From Clostridiaceae bacterium (GTDB lineage Bacteria > Bacillota > Clostridia > Saccharofermentanales > DTU023): a stretch of DNA of 6,120 nt. The notes under the pieces were generated by a model. That model made no database searches and was not told the origin of the DNA. It was given only the letters and a program-made list of their open reading frames with translations. Of the stretch, positions 5,777 to 6,120 are shown piece after piece. A program made the translations under genes and the position numbers. Position 1 is the stretch's first letter. Each line of letters begins with the position of its first letter. Where the stretch lies: NCBI GenBank assembly GCA_012800135.1, contig JAAZJV010000104.1, positions 1 to 6,120 on the forward strand. The letters run 5' to 3'.

Positions 5777-6120
5777 GCCGATCAAGCCGGCGGCGAGGTC
5801 ACGTTCTGCTTGCACGGCTGCGATCGCTCCGTCGGAACAGGCTGTGACAACTTGGCGGAGAGATTTTTTTCTGATGTCGCCGGCTGCGTAGACGCCGGGA
5901 ATATTCGTTCGCATCTCATCATCGGTGAGGACATAACCGTTTTCTGTCGCAATCTTATCTTTGAAAAGCTCGGTGTTCGGGTTCAATCCGACAAACATAA
6001 ACACCCCAAAGATGCCGTCTTTTTCGTCGGCTTTTATGATGCGCTCTTCTCCCGTTTTCGTATCGCGAACGGTGATGGAGGAGAGAACGTGCTCGCCCGA
6101 TAATTCTGTGACGACCGAAT
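5774..6120 (-). CDS. trxB: Thioredoxin reductase, C-terminal part (cut by the window edge)
   Basis: The visible 114 codons are the C-terminal end of a low-molecular-weight thioredoxin reductase, an FAD-dependent enzyme that uses NADPH to reduce thioredoxin in the cytoplasm. The frame stays open to the window edge: it begins SVVTELSGEHVLSSITVRD and continues through VFMFVGLNPNTELFKD, so the gene starts beyond 6120. The diagnostic C-terminal FAD-binding block is present: NIPGVYAAGDIR, then RQVVTACSDGAIAAVQAE. The redox CxxC and the NADPH-binding motif would lie in the missing upstream part and cannot be checked, so a close relative in the same flavoprotein family (a TrxB-like ferredoxin/NADP reductase or an AhpF-type C-terminus) is possible. 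An internal GTG at 6004 is not a real start, because homology continues upstream of it. It is the upstream partner of the DUF2156 gene, 16 bases away. Confidence 0.9.
   Translation of the reverse strand, partial: SVVTELSGEHVLSSITVRDTKTGEERIIKADEKDGIFGVFMFVGLNPNTELFKDKIATENGYVLTDDEMRTNIPGVYAAGDIRKKSLRQVVTACSDGAIAAVQAERDLAAGLIG

Noticed and set aside
6002..6004. GTG as the start of a short 76-residue protein
   Set aside because: The frame continues open to the window edge with thioredoxin reductase sequence upstream of this codon, so it is internal to trxB.
5561..6103. 180-codon open frame on the plus strand across the DUF2156/trxB junction
   Set aside because: Both underlying minus-strand proteins show clear family motifs throughout this region; the plus-strand translation shows none.

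Overview
The window most likely comes from a Bacillota (Firmicutes) genome, probably an anaerobic clostridium-like or related lineage. The reasons are the gene families (a paired TldD/TldE protease, a soluble DUF2156/LPG_synthase_C protein, a thioredoxin reductase with the typical Firmicutes C-terminus), the purine-rich Shine-Dalgarno sites (AGGGAG, AGGAG), the moderate GC content and the AT-rich intergenic DNA. I cannot name a genus from sequence alone.

Layout. Bases 1-102 hold no gene I can support. Bases 103-1629 (minus) encode a drug-exporter-type major facilitator superfamily (MFS) permease. A 350-base divergent intergenic region (1630-1980) follows. It carries a good minus-strand promoter that sits almost on the MFS start codon, and a candidate plus-strand promoter that would give the next operon a long leader of about 180 nt. 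Bases 1981-3435 and 3438-4826 (plus) are a tight two-gene operon for TldD (zinc protease subunit with HETIGH and a C-terminal Cys) and TldE/PmbA (partner with a decayed metal site). The operon meets two minus-strand genes head-on with only 4 bases between the stop codons: a DUF2156 protein (4831-5757) and, upstream of it, the C-terminal 114 codons of thioredoxin reductase (5774-6120, cut by the window edge).

How the genes may work together. TldD and TldE form one heteromeric peptidase that, in characterised systems, trims leader peptides and degrades unfolded short peptides. The divergent MFS exporter could share regulation with it, but that is inference. trxB and the DUF2156 gene look co-transcribed and translationally coupled, because the trxB stop codon is part of the Shine-Dalgarno site of the next gene.

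Most of the window is ordinary chromosomal content. The points most worth a second look are the apparently leaderless MFS transcript with a Shine-Dalgarno sequence buried inside the gene, the fossil metal-binding motif in TldE at the same residue number as in TldD, the long tldD leader with short basic ORFs, and the 4-base convergent junction with a 12-base GC palindrome.
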